A stretch of 45,270 nt of DNA from the NCBI GenBank assembly GCA_049889655.1, contig JBMHCY010000081.1, forward strand, positions 1 through 45,270. Direction: 5' to 3'. Under the pieces are notes generated by a model. The model was given only the letters and a program-made list of their open reading frames with translations, was not told the DNA's origin and did no database searches. Below are positions 34,659 to 42,918 of the stretch, piece after piece; the first letter of the stretch is position 1, and the number at the start of each line of letters is the position of its first letter. The translations under genes were made by a program, and so were the position numbers. This DNA comes from UBA1172 sp049889655 (GTDB lineage Bacteria > Pseudomonadota > Alphaproteobacteria > Puniceispirillales > UBA1172).

Positions 34659-35531
34659 ATGAAAACATCGACTTTGTCCATTGTCGGGATTGCTGTGGCC
34701 GGTTTCACCGCCTTGAGCGCCCTGTTTATCGTCGAGCAGACCCAGCAGGGGATTGTTCTCCAGTTCGGCGAGCCAAAACGCACCATCCAGGAACCGGGGC
34801 TGAACTGGAAACTGCCCTTCATCCAGGATGTCATCTTCTATGAAAACCGCGTGCTGTCGCTGGTGTCCTCCGACAGCGAAGAGGTGATCCTGGCGGATCA
34901 GAAACGGCTTGAGGTGGATACCTATGCCCGTTACCGGATCATTGATCCGCTGCTCTTTTATCAGACAGTCCGCAATGTCCGCGGGGCCCAGCAGCGGCTT
35001 GATGCGATGATCGATTCATCGGTGCGTCGGGTTCTCGGTGCGGAAACGCTAGTGAGCATCCTGTCGGCATCGCGCGGCCAGATCATCACCCAGATCAGGG
35101 AAGAGGTAAATGAATCCGCAGGTTCGCTCGGGCTTGAGATCATCGATGTCCGTATCCGCCGGGCTGATTACCCTGATGCGACGTCGCAGAACATCTTCAA
35201 CCGAATGAAATCCGAGCGGGAACAGGAAGCCAAGGAATTCCGCGCTACCGGTGAGGAAGAGGCCCAGAAAATCCGTGCCGACGCCAACAAGACCCGGACA
35301 GTGATGCTGGCTGAAGCCCGCCGCGAAAGCGAGATCCTGCGTGGTGAAGGTGATGCCAAATCCATCCGCATCTATGCCGAAGCCTTTGGTGAGGATGAAG
35401 AGTTCTTCGCATTCTATCGGTCGATGCAGGCTTATCGTGAATCCTTCACCGAGGACGGCACGTCCATGATCCTCTCACCAGACAGTGAGTTTTTCCGGTT
35501 CTTCGGCCAGAAGTCCGGCAACAACAATTAA
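34659..35531 (+). CDS. hflC: HflC, membrane protease modulator (SPFH family)
   Basis: The 290-residue partner of HflK. One N-terminal membrane segment (about 5-25), SPFH domain starting with EQTQQGIVLQFGEPKR, then a charged coiled coil rich in Glu, Ala and Arg (about 185-235) and a short tail. AAGGAG lies 6 bases before the ATG. A terminator follows its stop, separating hflKC from the protease gene downstream. Confidence 0.95.
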   Translation: MKTSTLSIVGIAVAGFTALSALFIVEQTQQGIVLQFGEPKRTIQEPGLNWKLPFIQDVIFYENRVLSLVSSDSEEVILADQKRLEVDTYARYRIIDPLLFYQTVRNVRGAQQRLDAMIDSSVRRVLGAETLVSILSASRGQIITQIREEVNESAGSLGLEIIDVRIRRADYPDATSQNIFNRMKSEREQEAKEFRATGEEEAQKIRADANKTRTVMLAEARRESEILRGEGDAKSIRIYAEAFGEDEEFFAFYRSMQAYRESFTEDGTSMILSPDSEFFRFFGQKSGNNN

Positions 35532-35537
35532 ACGCAG

Positions 35538-35561
35538 ACAGGGCAGTCACTGCCCTGTTTT
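35538..35561 (+). terminator. Intrinsic terminator of hflKC
   Basis: ACAGGGCAG and CTGCCCTGT form a nine-pair stem around TCA, followed by TTT. It lies 6 bases after the hflC stop. The T-run is short, so some readthrough into the protease gene is possible. Confidence 0.8.
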
Positions 35562-35634
35562 GCCCCAATCTTGGCCTTATCCCCGCCACAGTAATGCCTT
35601 GTGATGGGGCTTCCATTGACTTGAGGAGCTGATG

Positions 35635-37098
35635 ATGAATCTCATTCGAACCGAGACCACGACCATGCCTGCCACCGGCCGCTTCCTGATGCTGGTGTCG
35701 ATGGCCGCGATGCTCATCTTCACGATGCTGCCGGCCAAAGCCCATGAAAGTTTTTCCGAACTGGCATCAACGCTGAGCCCCTCGGTGGTCAATATTTCGA
35801 CAACCACGGTTATCGAAGGCCAGGGCGGTAATTTCCCGACCTTTCCGCCCGGCTCACCTTTTGAGGACTTCCTTGAAGAGTTCCGCAACCGTGGCGGCCA
35901 GCAACGCTCTCAGGCCCTCGGTTCCGGGTTCATTATCGATCAGAAAGGGATCATCGTGACCAACAATCACGTCATCGAAAGCGCTGACGAGATCAGGGTC
36001 ACCCTTTATAATGACAAAACCTTCGATGCCGTGCTGCTGGGCCGTGATCCGAAAACCGATATTGCCGTGCTGCAGATTGATCCGGAAGGCGAGCCGCTGA
36101 AGGCTGTTTCCTTCGGTGACAGTGATACGCTCGATGTCGGTGACTGGGTTGTTGCCATCGGTAACCCATTTGGTCTTGGCGGGACGGTGACGGCGGGGAT
36201 CGTCTCGGCGCGCGGCCGTGATATCGGCTCCGGGCCCTATGATGATTTCATCCAGACTGATGCAGCGATCAACCGGGGCAATTCCGGCGGGCCGCTGTTC
36301 AACCTCGACGGGGAAGTCATCGGCATTAACACGGCGATCTTCTCCCAGACAGGCGGGTCCGTGGGGATCGGCTTCGCCATTGCCTCCAATCTTGCCACCA
36401 ATGTTGTCGATCAGCTTGAAGAATTCGGCCGCACCAAGCGCGGCTGGCTCGGCGTGTTCATTCAGGAAATCACCCCTGACATCGCTGAAAGTCTCGGGCT
36501 TGAAGGCGAGGCCGGCGCGCTGGTCTCATCGGTTCATCCCGAAGGTCCGGCCCAGCAGGGCGGCGTCAAGGCCGGTGATATCATCACTGAATTTGACGGC
36601 AAGAAGATTGATGATATGCGGAGCCTGCCGCGGATTGTCGCCGAAACTGCCATCGGCAAGGATGTCGGCGTCAAGGTGATCCGCAACGGCAAGGATGTCA
36701 TGCTGACTGTCCAGCTCGGTGAACTCGAGCAGGCCGAGGAAAGCGGTCTGCTGTCCAACAGGGCCCCGACTGCCGAGCGGTCCCATTCCTTCGCCAGCCT
36801 CGGCTTTACCGTTGATCCGCTCAACGAGGCCAGCCGCGAGAAGTTCAATCTGCCGGAAGAAGTCAACGGCACGGCGCTCACCGGTGTTGTCGTCTCCGAG
36901 GTTGTCGCAGGCAGTCCTGCTGCCGAACGTGGCCTTGAGGCCGGTGATGTCATCCGCCGCATCAACCAGAAGCAGATCAGCCGCACTGCGGACCTGATTG
37001 ATGGCGTCAACGAGGCCAAGGATCAGGACAAATCCTCCGTGCTGCTGCTGGTTCGCCGCGGTGATCGCGAACGCTTCGTCGCCATGCCGGTGAATTAA
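35635..37098 (+). CDS. degP: DegP/Do-family periplasmic serine protease
   Basis: A 487-residue exported HtrA-type protease and chaperone. A signal peptide covers about residues 1-36, with likely cleavage after AKA. The catalytic triad is H112 (TNNHVIE), D142 (KTDIAVL) and S217 (GNSGGPL); two PDZ domains follow (about 260-350 and 375-480). Of the twin ATGs, 35635 has the better 6-base spacing from GAGGAG. It follows hflKC, a common arrangement in proteobacteria, but with a terminator between. DegP and DegQ/MucD forms cannot be separated here. Confidence 0.92.
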   Translation: MNLIRTETTTMPATGRFLMLVSMAAMLIFTMLPAKAHESFSELASTLSPSVVNISTTTVIEGQGGNFPTFPPGSPFEDFLEEFRNRGGQQRSQALGSGFIIDQKGIIVTNNHVIESADEIRVTLYNDKTFDAVLLGRDPKTDIAVLQIDPEGEPLKAVSFGDSDTLDVGDWVVAIGNPFGLGGTVTAGIVSARGRDIGSGPYDDFIQTDAAINRGNSGGPLFNLDGEVIGINTAIFSQTGGSVGIGFAIASNLATNVVDQLEEFGRTKRGWLGVFIQEITPDIAESLGLEGEAGALVSSVHPEGPAQQGGVKAGDIITEFDGKKIDDMRSLPRIVAETAIGKDVGVKVIRNGKDVMLTVQLGELEQAEESGLLSNRAPTAERSHSFASLGFTVDPLNEASREKFNLPEEVNGTALTGVVVSEVVAGSPAAERGLEAGDVIRRINQKQISRTADLIDGVNEAKDQDKSSVLLLVRRGDRERFVAMPVN

Positions 37099-37121
37099 AA
37101 CCGGCATCATTGATCCGATCG

Positions 37122-37149
37122 GGGGCGGGACTGCGGTTCCGCCCCTTTT
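37122..37149 (+). terminator. Intrinsic terminator of the DegP-like gene
   Basis: A ten-pair stem (one G-U) formed by GGGGCGGGAC and GTTCCGCCCC around TGCG is followed by TTTT, 23 bases after the protease stop. Confidence 0.88.
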
Positions 37150-37195
37150 CATTCGGCGGTTGCATCACGCTGAGCAATCGCGTATCGCCAGCAGC

Positions 37196-38140
37196 ATGGA
37201 ACAGAAAACGCCTTTGCCGATTGTTGTGATTGCCGGGCCCACGGCCAGTGGCAAATCAGCCTTTGCGCTGGCGCTTGCCGAGGCTGCCAACGGTGTCGTC
37301 ATCAATGCGGATTCCATGCAGGTCTATAGCGATCTGCCGGTTCTGACCGCCATTCCCGATGCCGATGACCGCGCCCGGGCCCCGCATGAAGGCTATGCCG
37401 TGCTTGATGGCGCGGAACGTTGTTCGGTGGCGGGGTGGCTGGACATTACCCGCGCAGCTGTGCAACGGGCCCGGGAAGCTGGGCGGCTGCCGATCCTCAC
37501 CGGCGGGACGGGGATGTATATCCGGGCGGCCCTTGAAGGGATATCCCCGATCCCCGATGTTGACCCGGCCATCAGGGCGGCGGTGATCGCCCGCCATGAG
37601 AATATTGGCGGTGCGGCATTCAGGGCCGAACTGGGCCAGGTTGATCCGCTGCTCGCCGACAGGCTTGCTGATGGTGACAGCCAGCGGCTTATCCGGGGAA
37701 TGGAGGTCTATCGTGCCACCGGCCAGCCGCTCAGCCAGTGGCAGGAGGCGGCACCCGAAGGTGCTCTCATCGGGGCGCGGCAGGTGCTCTTGATCGCGCC
37801 GCCACGGGATGAACTCTACCGCCGGATCAATGCCCGCTTCCCGTTAATGCTGGAAACCGGGGCGGTGGAAGAGGCCAGAACCTTCCTTGCGCGGCGGCTT
37901 GATGCGACCCTGCCGCTGATGAAAGGGGTCGGGCTTTCGGCGGTGGAAGGTCTGATCAGCGGCAAATTCAGCCGCGAAGAAACTGTCGAAATGGCGACCC
38001 GGGACACGCGCCGATTTGCCAAAAGACAACTTACCTGGTTCCGCCATCAACTGACGCCGGATGCTGTCTGGGACGGCCAAAAATTTGAGCAATATTTGAA
38101 AAGATTTTTTGAAGAAAACTTGTCAAAAATTATTAATTAA
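37196..38140 (+). CDS. miaA: tRNA dimethylallyltransferase
   Basis: Adds the dimethylallyl group to A37 of tRNAs reading codons that start with U. The 314-residue protein has the P-loop GPTASGKS (14-21), the substrate block NADSMQVYSDLPVLTAIP, GGTGMYIRA and the C-terminal RDTRRFAKRQLTWFRH. I use the ATG at 37196; a TTG at 37160 would add 12 atypical residues. The last few codons are A+T-rich and probably contain the promoter for ilvB. Confidence 0.95.
   Translation: MEQKTPLPIVVIAGPTASGKSAFALALAEAANGVVINADSMQVYSDLPVLTAIPDADDRARAPHEGYAVLDGAERCSVAGWLDITRAAVQRAREAGRLPILTGGTGMYIRAALEGISPIPDVDPAIRAAVIARHENIGGAAFRAELGQVDPLLADRLADGDSQRLIRGMEVYRATGQPLSQWQEAAPEGALIGARQVLLIAPPRDELYRRINARFPLMLETGAVEEARTFLARRLDATLPLMKGVGLSAVEGLISGKFSREETVEMATRDTRRFAKRQLTWFRHQLTPDAVWDGQKFEQYLKRFFEENLSKIIN
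38109..38136 (+). promoter_or_regulatory. Predicted promoter of ilvBHC, inside the end of miaA
   Basis: TTGAAG (38109-38114), 16 bases, TATTAA (38131-38136). Transcription near 38143 would give ilvB a leader of about 150 bases that contains the terminator at 38206. The inverted repeat CTTGAC/GTCAAG (38143-38160) would lie at the very 5' end of the RNA. Confidence 0.45.
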
Positions 38141-38205
38141 CGCTTGACGCGCCTGTCAAGTTATGGAAAAAGAAACTGCACGATACGTGTGATAATGAAA
38201 TGAGG

Positions 38206-38255
38206 GCAAGTCCAGCGACCTGAACGCGTTCAGGCTGGTGCTTGCTTTCTTTTTT
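38206..38255 (+). terminator. Strong terminator upstream of ilvB, possible attenuator
   Basis: A three-part stem: GCAAG/CTTGC, CCAG/CTGG and the palindrome CCTGAA-CGCG-TTCAGG, then TTTCTTTTTT. Only 37 bases separate it from the ilvB ATG, and no promoter is visible in that gap, so it probably lies inside the ilvB leader. It may also simply end miaA transcripts. Confidence 0.85.
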
Positions 38256-38292
38256 GATTGCTGGAACAAGACGGTCACGAAGGGATAGGACA

Positions 38293-40107
38293 ATGGCCAC
38301 TTCAAAGGCAGTAGAAGCCATCACGCCTGATAGCAAGGCGTCTCAATCCGTTGATACCATGCCCGGGGCGGAAGCTCTGCTGCGCGTGCTTGAAGAAAAC
38401 GGTGTTGAGGTGATCTTCGGCTATCCGGGCGGTGCAGTTCTGCCAATTTACGATGCCTTGTTCAAGAACAATGCGATCCGTCACGTGCTCGTCCGCCATG
38501 AGCAGGCCGCCGTCCATGCTGCTGAGGGCTATGCCCGTTCGACGGGCAAACTCGGTGTTGTTCTGGTGACATCCGGGCCGGGCGCGACCAATGCTGTCAC
38601 CGGGCTGACTGATGCGCTGATGGATTCGATCCCGGTTCTCTGTCTGACCGGCCAGGTGCCGACTCATCTGATCGGCAACGATGCTTTCCAGGAAGCCGAT
38701 ACCACCGGCATCACCCGTCCCTGCACCAAGCACAATTATCTTGTCAAAGACGGCAACAGCCTCTGTTCGATGGTGCATGAAGCGGTCAAGGTGGCGACCA
38801 CCGGGCGGCCGGGGCCTGTTGTTGTCGATCTGCCAAAGGATATCCAGCTGGCTGATGTCCCTTATCGGGATGCTGAGACAACGCAGCCGACAATCCGCTA
38901 CAACCCGTCGACGGAACCCGATCGGGATCAGATCAGGCAGGCCGCGAAGATGCTGGCTGAGGCTGAACGTCCGATTATCTATGGCGGCGGCGGCATCATC
39001 AATGCCGGTCCGGCGGCTTCCGACCGTTTGCGTGACCTTGTGGCCATGACCGGTTTCCCGACAACACTGACCCTGATGGGGCTTGGCACGCTGCCGTGTT
39101 CCGATCCGCATTTCCTCGGGATGCTGGGAATGCACGGTACCTACGAAGCCAATCTGGCCATGTATCACTGTGATGTGATGCTGAATGTCGGGGCTCGTTT
39201 TGATGACCGTGTCACCGGCCGCACCAACGCGTTCTCACCGGGATCAAAGCGGATTCATATCGATATTGATCCGTCTTCGATCAACAAGAACATTCAGGTC
39301 GATCTGGGCATTGTCGGTGATGCCGGTCGGGCGCTCGAGATGCTCATCGAAGAGTTGAAGGCGATCAAGTTCGCCCCGAAGCAGGCTGCGCTTAAGGCCT
39401 GGTGGAAGACGATCAGCGAATGGAAGGCTGTTGATTGCCTCGCCTATAACCAGACCGGCGAGATCATCAAGCCGCAATACGCTATTCACCGGCTGTGGGA
39501 AAAGACCCGCGAGCTCGATGCGTTCGTCACCACCGAAGTCGGCCAGCACCAGATGTGGGCGGCCCAGTATTTCGGCTTTGAAAACCCCAACCGGTGGATG
39601 ACCTCCGGCGGGCTCGGGACCATGGGCTATGGTCTGCCGGCCGCCATGGGCGTTCAGGTCGGCAACCCTGACGGGCTTGTGATCGATATCGCCGGTGAAG
39701 CCTCGTTCCTGATGAATATGCAGGAAATGTCGACGCTGTCCCAGTACCGCCTGCCGGTCAAGATCTACATCATCAACAATGAATGGATGGGGATGGTGCG
39801 GCAGTGGCAGGAGCTGAACCACGGCAGCCGCTATTCCGAAAGTTATTCATCCTCATTGCCTGATTTCATGCAACTGGCTTCATCCTTCGGCATGAAGGGC
39901 CTGCGTGCCCATACGGCGGATGATCTCGACGGTGTCATCGATGAGATGATCGCCACCGATGGCCCTGTGCTCGCGGATATCCGGGTGGCCAAGGAAGAAA
40001 ACTGTTTCCCCATGATCCCGTCTGGGGCAGCCCATAACGAAATGCTGCTGGGCCCGCACGACAAGTCGGCAAAACCGACTTCCGAAGAAGGCATGGCGCT
40101 GGTCTGA
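38293..40107 (+). CDS. ilvB: Acetolactate synthase large subunit
   Basis: The thiamine-diphosphate catalytic subunit for the first common step of valine, leucine and isoleucine synthesis. The 604-residue protein has FGYPGGAVLPIYDAL, the catalytic E70 in VRHEQ and the C-terminal cofactor region GTMGYGLPAAMG. In the cofactor/Mg motif, the usual GDG reads G-E469-A, with the paired Asn later in IINN. I start at 38293, with ATAGGA upstream. Its TGA overlaps the ilvH ATG by one base. Regulation by attenuation in the leader is possible. Confidence 0.96.
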   Translation: MATSKAVEAITPDSKASQSVDTMPGAEALLRVLEENGVEVIFGYPGGAVLPIYDALFKNNAIRHVLVRHEQAAVHAAEGYARSTGKLGVVLVTSGPGATNAVTGLTDALMDSIPVLCLTGQVPTHLIGNDAFQEADTTGITRPCTKHNYLVKDGNSLCSMVHEAVKVATTGRPGPVVVDLPKDIQLADVPYRDAETTQPTIRYNPSTEPDRDQIRQAAKMLAEAERPIIYGGGGIINAGPAASDRLRDLVAMTGFPTTLTLMGLGTLPCSDPHFLGMLGMHGTYEANLAMYHCDVMLNVGARFDDRVTGRTNAFSPGSKRIHIDIDPSSINKNIQVDLGIVGDAGRALEMLIEELKAIKFAPKQAALKAWWKTISEWKAVDCLAYNQTGEIIKPQYAIHRLWEKTRELDAFVTTEVGQHQMWAAQYFGFENPNRWMTSGGLGTMGYGLPAAMGVQVGNPDGLVIDIAGEASFLMNMQEMSTLSQYRLPVKIYIINNEWMGMVRQWQELNHGSRYSESYSSSLPDFMQLASSFGMKGLRAHTADDLDGVIDEMIATDGPVLADIRVAKEENCFPMIPSGAAHNEMLLGPHDKSAKPTSEEGMALV

Positions 40108-40655
40108 TGGATGATACAACAATGACAGTACTCGAAGAACGCCATACGATTTCCGTACTGGTTGATAACGAACCTGGTGTGCTGGCCCGGGTGATCGGTC
40201 TTTTTTCCGGCCGTGGCTACAATATCGAAAGCCTGACCGTATCGGAGGTTGATCCCCGCAACCACGTCTCCCGGATTTCGATTGTCACAACGGGCACGCC
40301 GATGGTGATTGACCAGATCAAGGCCCAGCTTGACCGTATCGTGCCGGTGCACAAGGTGCGTGATCTGACGATCAGCGGCAAGCATATCGAACGGGAACTG
40401 GCGCTGGTCAAGGTGGTCAACACAGGTGAAGAGCGGATCGAATCCCTCCGGATCGCGGATACCTTCCGGGCCCGGACGCTGGACAGCACGCTCGATTCCT
40501 TTGTTTTTGAAATTACAGGAAGCAGTTCAAAGGTCGAAGCCTTTGTCGATCTGATGGCTTCTCTGGGACAGGTGGAAGTCTCCCGTACCGGTGTTTCCGC
40601 CATTTCCCGGGGGGCTGTTGCCGATATGCCTGTCAGCAGGAAAGCTGCAGGCTGA
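40107..40655 (+). CDS. ilvH: Acetolactate synthase small (regulatory) subunit
   Basis: The 182-residue regulatory subunit that stimulates the large subunit and confers valine feedback inhibition. An N-terminal ACT domain (about 12-85) begins HTISVLVDNEPGVLARVIGLF with the ligand-binding NEPGVL and FSGRGYNIESL segments; a second ACT-like domain follows. Translationally coupled to ilvB by TGATG and followed 25 bases later by ilvC. Confidence 0.96.
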   Translation: MDDTTMTVLEERHTISVLVDNEPGVLARVIGLFSGRGYNIESLTVSEVDPRNHVSRISIVTTGTPMVIDQIKAQLDRIVPVHKVRDLTISGKHIERELALVKVVNTGEERIESLRIADTFRARTLDSTLDSFVFEITGSSSKVEAFVDLMASLGQVEVSRTGVSAISRGAVADMPVSRKAAG

Positions 40656-40680
40656 TTTACCAACAAGCAGGAGATACCTA

Positions 40681-41700
40681 ATGCGCGTCTATTATGATCG
40701 GGATGCCGATGTCAATCTTATCAAATCCAAGAAGGTCTGTATCGTCGGATACGGCAGCCAGGGCCATGCCCATGCCGCCAATCTGAAAGACAGCGGTGTC
40801 AAGGAAGTGGCTGTTGCCCTGCGCGAAGGCTCATCGACCCGCGCCAAGGCGGAAGAGGCCGGCTTCAAGGTCATGACCGTCAGCGAGGCGGCCGAATGGG
40901 CTGATGTGCTGATGATGCTGACGCCGGATGAACTCCAGGCGGAAATCTACGAAAACGAGATTGCCGGCCGGATGCGCCCAGGTTCAGCCCTCGCTTTTGC
41001 CCACGGGCTCAACGTTCATTTCGATCTGATCGTCCCAGCCAAGGATGTCGATGTGCTGATGGTGGCCCCGAAGGGCCCCGGCCATACCGTGCGCGGTGAA
41101 TACACCAAGGGTGGCGGCGTTCCCTGCCTGCTGGCAGTTCATCAGGATGCCTCCGGCAACGCCCATGATATTGGCCTGTCCTATGCTTCGGCAATTGGTG
41201 GCGGCCGTTCCGGCGTTATCGAAACGACCTTCCGTCAGGAATGTGAAACCGATCTCTTCGGTGAGCAGGCCGTGCTTTGCGGCGGTCTCTGCGAGCTGAT
41301 CAAGGCCGGTTTTGATACGCTCGTCGATGCCGGTTACGATCCGGAAATGGCGTATTTCGAGTGTCTCCATGAGGTCAAGCTGATCGTTGACCTGATCTAC
41401 GAAGGCGGCATTGCCAACATGAACTACTCGATCTCCAACACGGCTGAATACGGGGAATATGTCTCCGGGCCGCGGGTCATTACCGATGAAACCCGCAAGG
41501 CGATGAAAGAGATCCTGGATGATATCCAGTCGGGTCGTTTCACCCGGGACTGGATGCTTGAAAACAAAGCCCGCCAGTCGTCGTTCAAGGCGATGCGTCG
41601 CCGTGCCGGTGAACACCGCATTGAGGCTGTGGGTGAAACCCTGCGCGGCATGATGCCGTGGATCGGGGCCAATCGTCTCGTCGATAAGTCCAAGAACTGA
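40681..41700 (+). CDS. ilvC: Ketol-acid reductoisomerase (class I)
   Basis: Converts acetolactate or acetohydroxybutyrate to the dihydroxy acids with NADPH and Mg. The 339-residue length is the short class I form. The Rossmann motif GYGSQGHAHA starts at residue 23; the Mg-ligand blocks DLFGEQAVLCGG and the later YFECLHEVKLIVDL are present. The ATG at 40681 has CAGGAGAT 8 bases upstream; the reading back to 40591 overlaps ilvH and is not used. It ends the ilvBHC operon, followed by a terminator. Confidence 0.97.
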   Translation: MRVYYDRDADVNLIKSKKVCIVGYGSQGHAHAANLKDSGVKEVAVALREGSSTRAKAEEAGFKVMTVSEAAEWADVLMMLTPDELQAEIYENEIAGRMRPGSALAFAHGLNVHFDLIVPAKDVDVLMVAPKGPGHTVRGEYTKGGGVPCLLAVHQDASGNAHDIGLSYASAIGGGRSGVIETTFRQECETDLFGEQAVLCGGLCELIKAGFDTLVDAGYDPEMAYFECLHEVKLIVDLIYEGGIANMNYSISNTAEYGEYVSGPRVITDETRKAMKEILDDIQSGRFTRDWMLENKARQSSFKAMRRRAGEHRIEAVGETLRGMMPWIGANRLVDKSKN

Positions 41701-41714
41701 TTTTTCGATTGAAT

Positions 41715-41758
41715 CCAGCACCATTACAGGCCTAAATTGACCTGTTGGTGCTGGTTTT
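41715..41758 (+). terminator. Intrinsic terminator of ilvBHC
   Basis: CCAGCACCA pairs with TGGTGCTGG, extended by ACAGG/CCTGT past a TT bulge, with a 10-base loop and TTTT after the stem. It starts 15 bases after the ilvC stop. Confidence 0.88.
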
Positions 41759-41794
41759 GGCCACATTTGTTGGTTAAACAAGCATCACTATTGG

Positions 41795-41834
41795 GTCTCC
41801 CCCGGCCAGAATGACATCCGGGGGTTAGACTTTT
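41795..41834 (+). terminator. Second terminator-like hairpin, just upstream of mreB
   Basis: CCCCCGG (41799-41805) pairs with CCGGGGG (41818-41824), extended by GTCT/AGAC across a 2-base bulge, and is followed by TTTT. It ends 37 bases before the mreB ATG. It may be a back-up terminator for ilvC or part of the mreB leader; a weak promoter (TTGTTG 41767, TATTGG 41789) lies just before it. Confidence 0.55.
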
Positions 41835-41871
41835 GAACGAATATCAGGGGGCCGGTTTCCGGTAATATCTC

Positions 41872-42909
41872 ATGCTTGGTGCAATTCGGGGCATTTTTTC
41901 ATCAGATCTCGCCATTGATCTGGGAACCGCAAACACGCTTGTCTATGTCAAATCCAAGGGCATTGTCCTGAATGAACCGTCGGTTGTTGCCATCGCCCAG
42001 GTGCGGGGCAAGCAGCAGGTGCTGGCCGTGGGTAACGAAGCCAAAGTGATGCTGGGCAAGACGCCGGGCAATATCCGGGCAATCCGCCCCATGGCTGATG
42101 GCGTTATTGCCGATTTCGAGGTTGCCGAAGAGATGATCAAGCATTTCATCCGCAAGGTGAACGGCTCGATGCCGCTTTCCAGCCCGCAGGTTATTATCTG
42201 TGTGCCGTCGGGTTCGACGGCGGTGGAACGCCGGGCAATTCAGGAATCTGCTGAAAGTGCAGGGGCCCGCCGGGTCTATCTGATTGAAGAGCCGATGGCA
42301 GCGGCGATCGGTGCCGGGCTGCCTGTGACTGAACCTTCCGGGTCAATGATCGTTGATATCGGCGGCGGCACGACCGAGGTTGCGATCCTGTCGCTTGGCA
42401 ATATCGTCTATGCCCATTCGGTGCGGGTCGGCGGTGACAAATTCGATGATGCCCTGATCAATTACATGCGCCGTACCCATAATCTGCTGATCGGTGAATC
42501 CTCGGCAGAACGGATCAAGACAGAGATCGGTATTGCCTGCAAGCCGCAGGGTTCCAGCGGCGAGAAAAGGCAGGTTCGCGGCCGTGACCTTGTCAACGGT
42601 GTCCCGAAAGAGATCACCATCTCGCAGGCCCAGGTGGCGGATGCACTGTCGGATTCCATTCGTCAGATCGTCGAAGGGGTCAAGGTTGCGCTTGAACAGA
42701 CGCCGCCTGAACTGGCCGCTGATATTGTCGAAAAGGGCATCGTGATGACCGGCGGTGGCAGCCTGCTGACGGAAATTGATACGGTTCTGCGTGAAGCCAC
42801 GGGGCTGCCGGTTTCGATTGCGGAAGAGCCGCTTAACTGCGTTGCGCTGGGCACGGGTCGTTGTCTTGAAGAAATGCGTACCTTGCAGAATGTTCTTGTC
42901 GGCGCCTAA
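41872..42909 (+). CDS. mreB: Rod shape-determining protein MreB
   Basis: The bacterial actin that forms membrane-bound filaments guiding side-wall synthesis. The 345-residue protein has phosphate loop 1 DLGTANT (16-22), IEEPMAAAIGAGLPV, the second phosphate loop DIGGGTTEVAIL and the GGGSLL adenosine motif near the C-terminus. There is no good Shine-Dalgarno sequence before the ATG. It heads mreB-mreC-mreD-mrdA; mreC begins nine bases after its stop. Confidence 0.97.
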   Translation: MLGAIRGIFSSDLAIDLGTANTLVYVKSKGIVLNEPSVVAIAQVRGKQQVLAVGNEAKVMLGKTPGNIRAIRPMADGVIADFEVAEEMIKHFIRKVNGSMPLSSPQVIICVPSGSTAVERRAIQESAESAGARRVYLIEEPMAAAIGAGLPVTEPSGSMIVDIGGGTTEVAILSLGNIVYAHSVRVGGDKFDDALINYMRRTHNLLIGESSAERIKTEIGIACKPQGSSGEKRQVRGRDLVNGVPKEITISQAQVADALSDSIRQIVEGVKVALEQTPPELAADIVEKGIVMTGGGSLLTEIDTVLREATGLPVSIAEEPLNCVALGTGRCLEEMRTLQNVLVGA

Positions 42910-42918
42910 GAGGTGGCG

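Noticed and set aside
38163..38192. Nine-residue frame MEKETARYV in the ilvB leader as an attenuation peptide
   Set aside because: It has a single valine, no isoleucine or leucine, and no ribosome site, so it lacks the features of a branched-chain amino acid leader peptide.
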